Shown here piece by piece: positions 5,923 to 6,029 of a stretch of 6,029 bases of DNA; position 1 is the first letter of the stretch; each line of letters opens with the position of its first letter. Under the pieces are notes generated by a model, which worked only from the letters and a program-made list of their open reading frames with translations, was not told the DNA's origin and did not search any database. The DNA lies in the NCBI GenBank assembly GCA_013003255.1, contig JABDJZ010000111.1:1-6029 (forward strand). The letters run 5' to 3'. The translations under genes and the position numbers were made by a program. Origin of the DNA: Rhodothermales bacterium (lineage in GTDB: Bacteria; Bacteroidota; Rhodothermia; Rhodothermales; UBA10348).

Positions 5923-5930
5923 TATCTTCG
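5923..5930 (+). promoter_or_regulatory. Candidate -7 promoter box (TATCTTCG) of the right-edge membrane protein gene
   Basis: TATCTTCG matches five of the six fixed positions of TAnnTTTG. It ends 22 nt before the GTG at 5953, the same offset as at the tricorn and ThuA genes (22 and 21 nt). The two tandem palindromes lie directly upstream. Confidence 0.35.
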
Positions 5931-5952
5931 CCCCGCCCAGCTCCCCTTGCCC

Positions 5953-6029
5953 GTGCCCTGGCTCTACCTCACCCTTGCCGCCTACTTCGCCGTCCTCTTC
6001 GGGATCGGCCTGTTCGCCCGTCGTCGGGT
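5953..6029 (+). CDS. N-terminus of a membrane protein, possibly a sodium:solute symporter (3' end outside window)
   Basis: An open frame runs to the right edge with 25 codons visible from GTG 5953. It encodes PWLYLTLAAYFAVLFGIGLF followed by Ala-Arg-Arg-Arg. That is one hydrophobic helix ended by a basic cluster, the pattern of a first transmembrane segment. A Y-F-x-V-L-x-G-I-G core followed by Ala and Arg-Arg is typical of the first helix of SSS-family sodium:solute symporters, but about 25 residues cannot prove the family. TTG at 5947 is an alternative start two codons earlier; GTG is preferred because of its distance from the candidate promoter box. No ATG occurs upstream in frame back to the response regulator control region. 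The gene diverges from the response regulator with a gap of about 210 bp. Confidence 0.5.
   Translation, partial: MPWLYLTLAAYFAVLFGIGLFARRR

Noticed and set aside
1..6029. CRISPR arrays, insertion sequences, attachment sites, tRNA or rRNA genes.
   Set aside because: No repeated spacer pattern, transposase frame, terminal repeats, tRNA cloverleaf or rRNA sequence was seen on either strand.

Overview
This is a GC-rich bacterial window with three complete protein genes, two genes cut by the window edges, and a probable small RNA. Gene content suggests a GC-rich member of the Bacteroidota/Rhodothermota side of the FCB group: a ThuA-domain lipoprotein that appears to run into a sugar-dehydrogenase domain, and a bacterial tricorn protease with an export signal. 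Starts generally lack a well-placed Shine-Dalgarno sequence, and several genes have TAnnTTTG-like promoter boxes just upstream. The taxon is an inference and could be wrong; Gemmatimonadota carry similar proteases.

Layout from left to right. Positions 1-858 (minus) hold the N-terminal 286 residues of a ThuA-domain lipoprotein whose 3' end lies outside the window. A 47-bp gap separates it from a divergent plus-strand gene (906-1565) for a membrane-anchored DUF4230 protein. That gene meets the tricorn gene tail to tail with no spacer: the two stop codons form TAGCTA at 1563-1568. Positions 1566-4781 (minus) encode a complete 1071-residue tricorn-type S41 protease with a signal peptide, two beta-propeller regions, a PDZ domain and a conserved Ser-His-Glu catalytic set.

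The 312-bp gap 4782-5093 is the most interesting non-coding part. On the plus strand it carries a 14-bp hairpin followed by ten T residues, a textbook intrinsic terminator, although no plus-strand protein gene lies upstream of it. G-U pairs in this hairpin and in the one before it form only in plus-strand RNA. A promoter-like sequence lies at the right distance, so a small RNA of about 90 nt (about 4904-4993) is the best explanation.

Positions 5094-5741 (minus) encode a complete NarL/FixJ-type response regulator with no sensor kinase in view. The 200-bp region upstream of it is a divergent control region with tandem GC-rich palindromes 22 bp apart and a pair of inverted CCCTATCTT boxes. The first codons of a plus-strand membrane protein, perhaps a sodium:solute symporter, run off the right edge.

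The genes are not an evident single pathway. Three are plausibly envelope proteins (lipoprotein, anchored DUF4230 protein, exported protease) and the fourth is a probable transporter. The response regulator may control its divergent neighbour; nothing here proves that.
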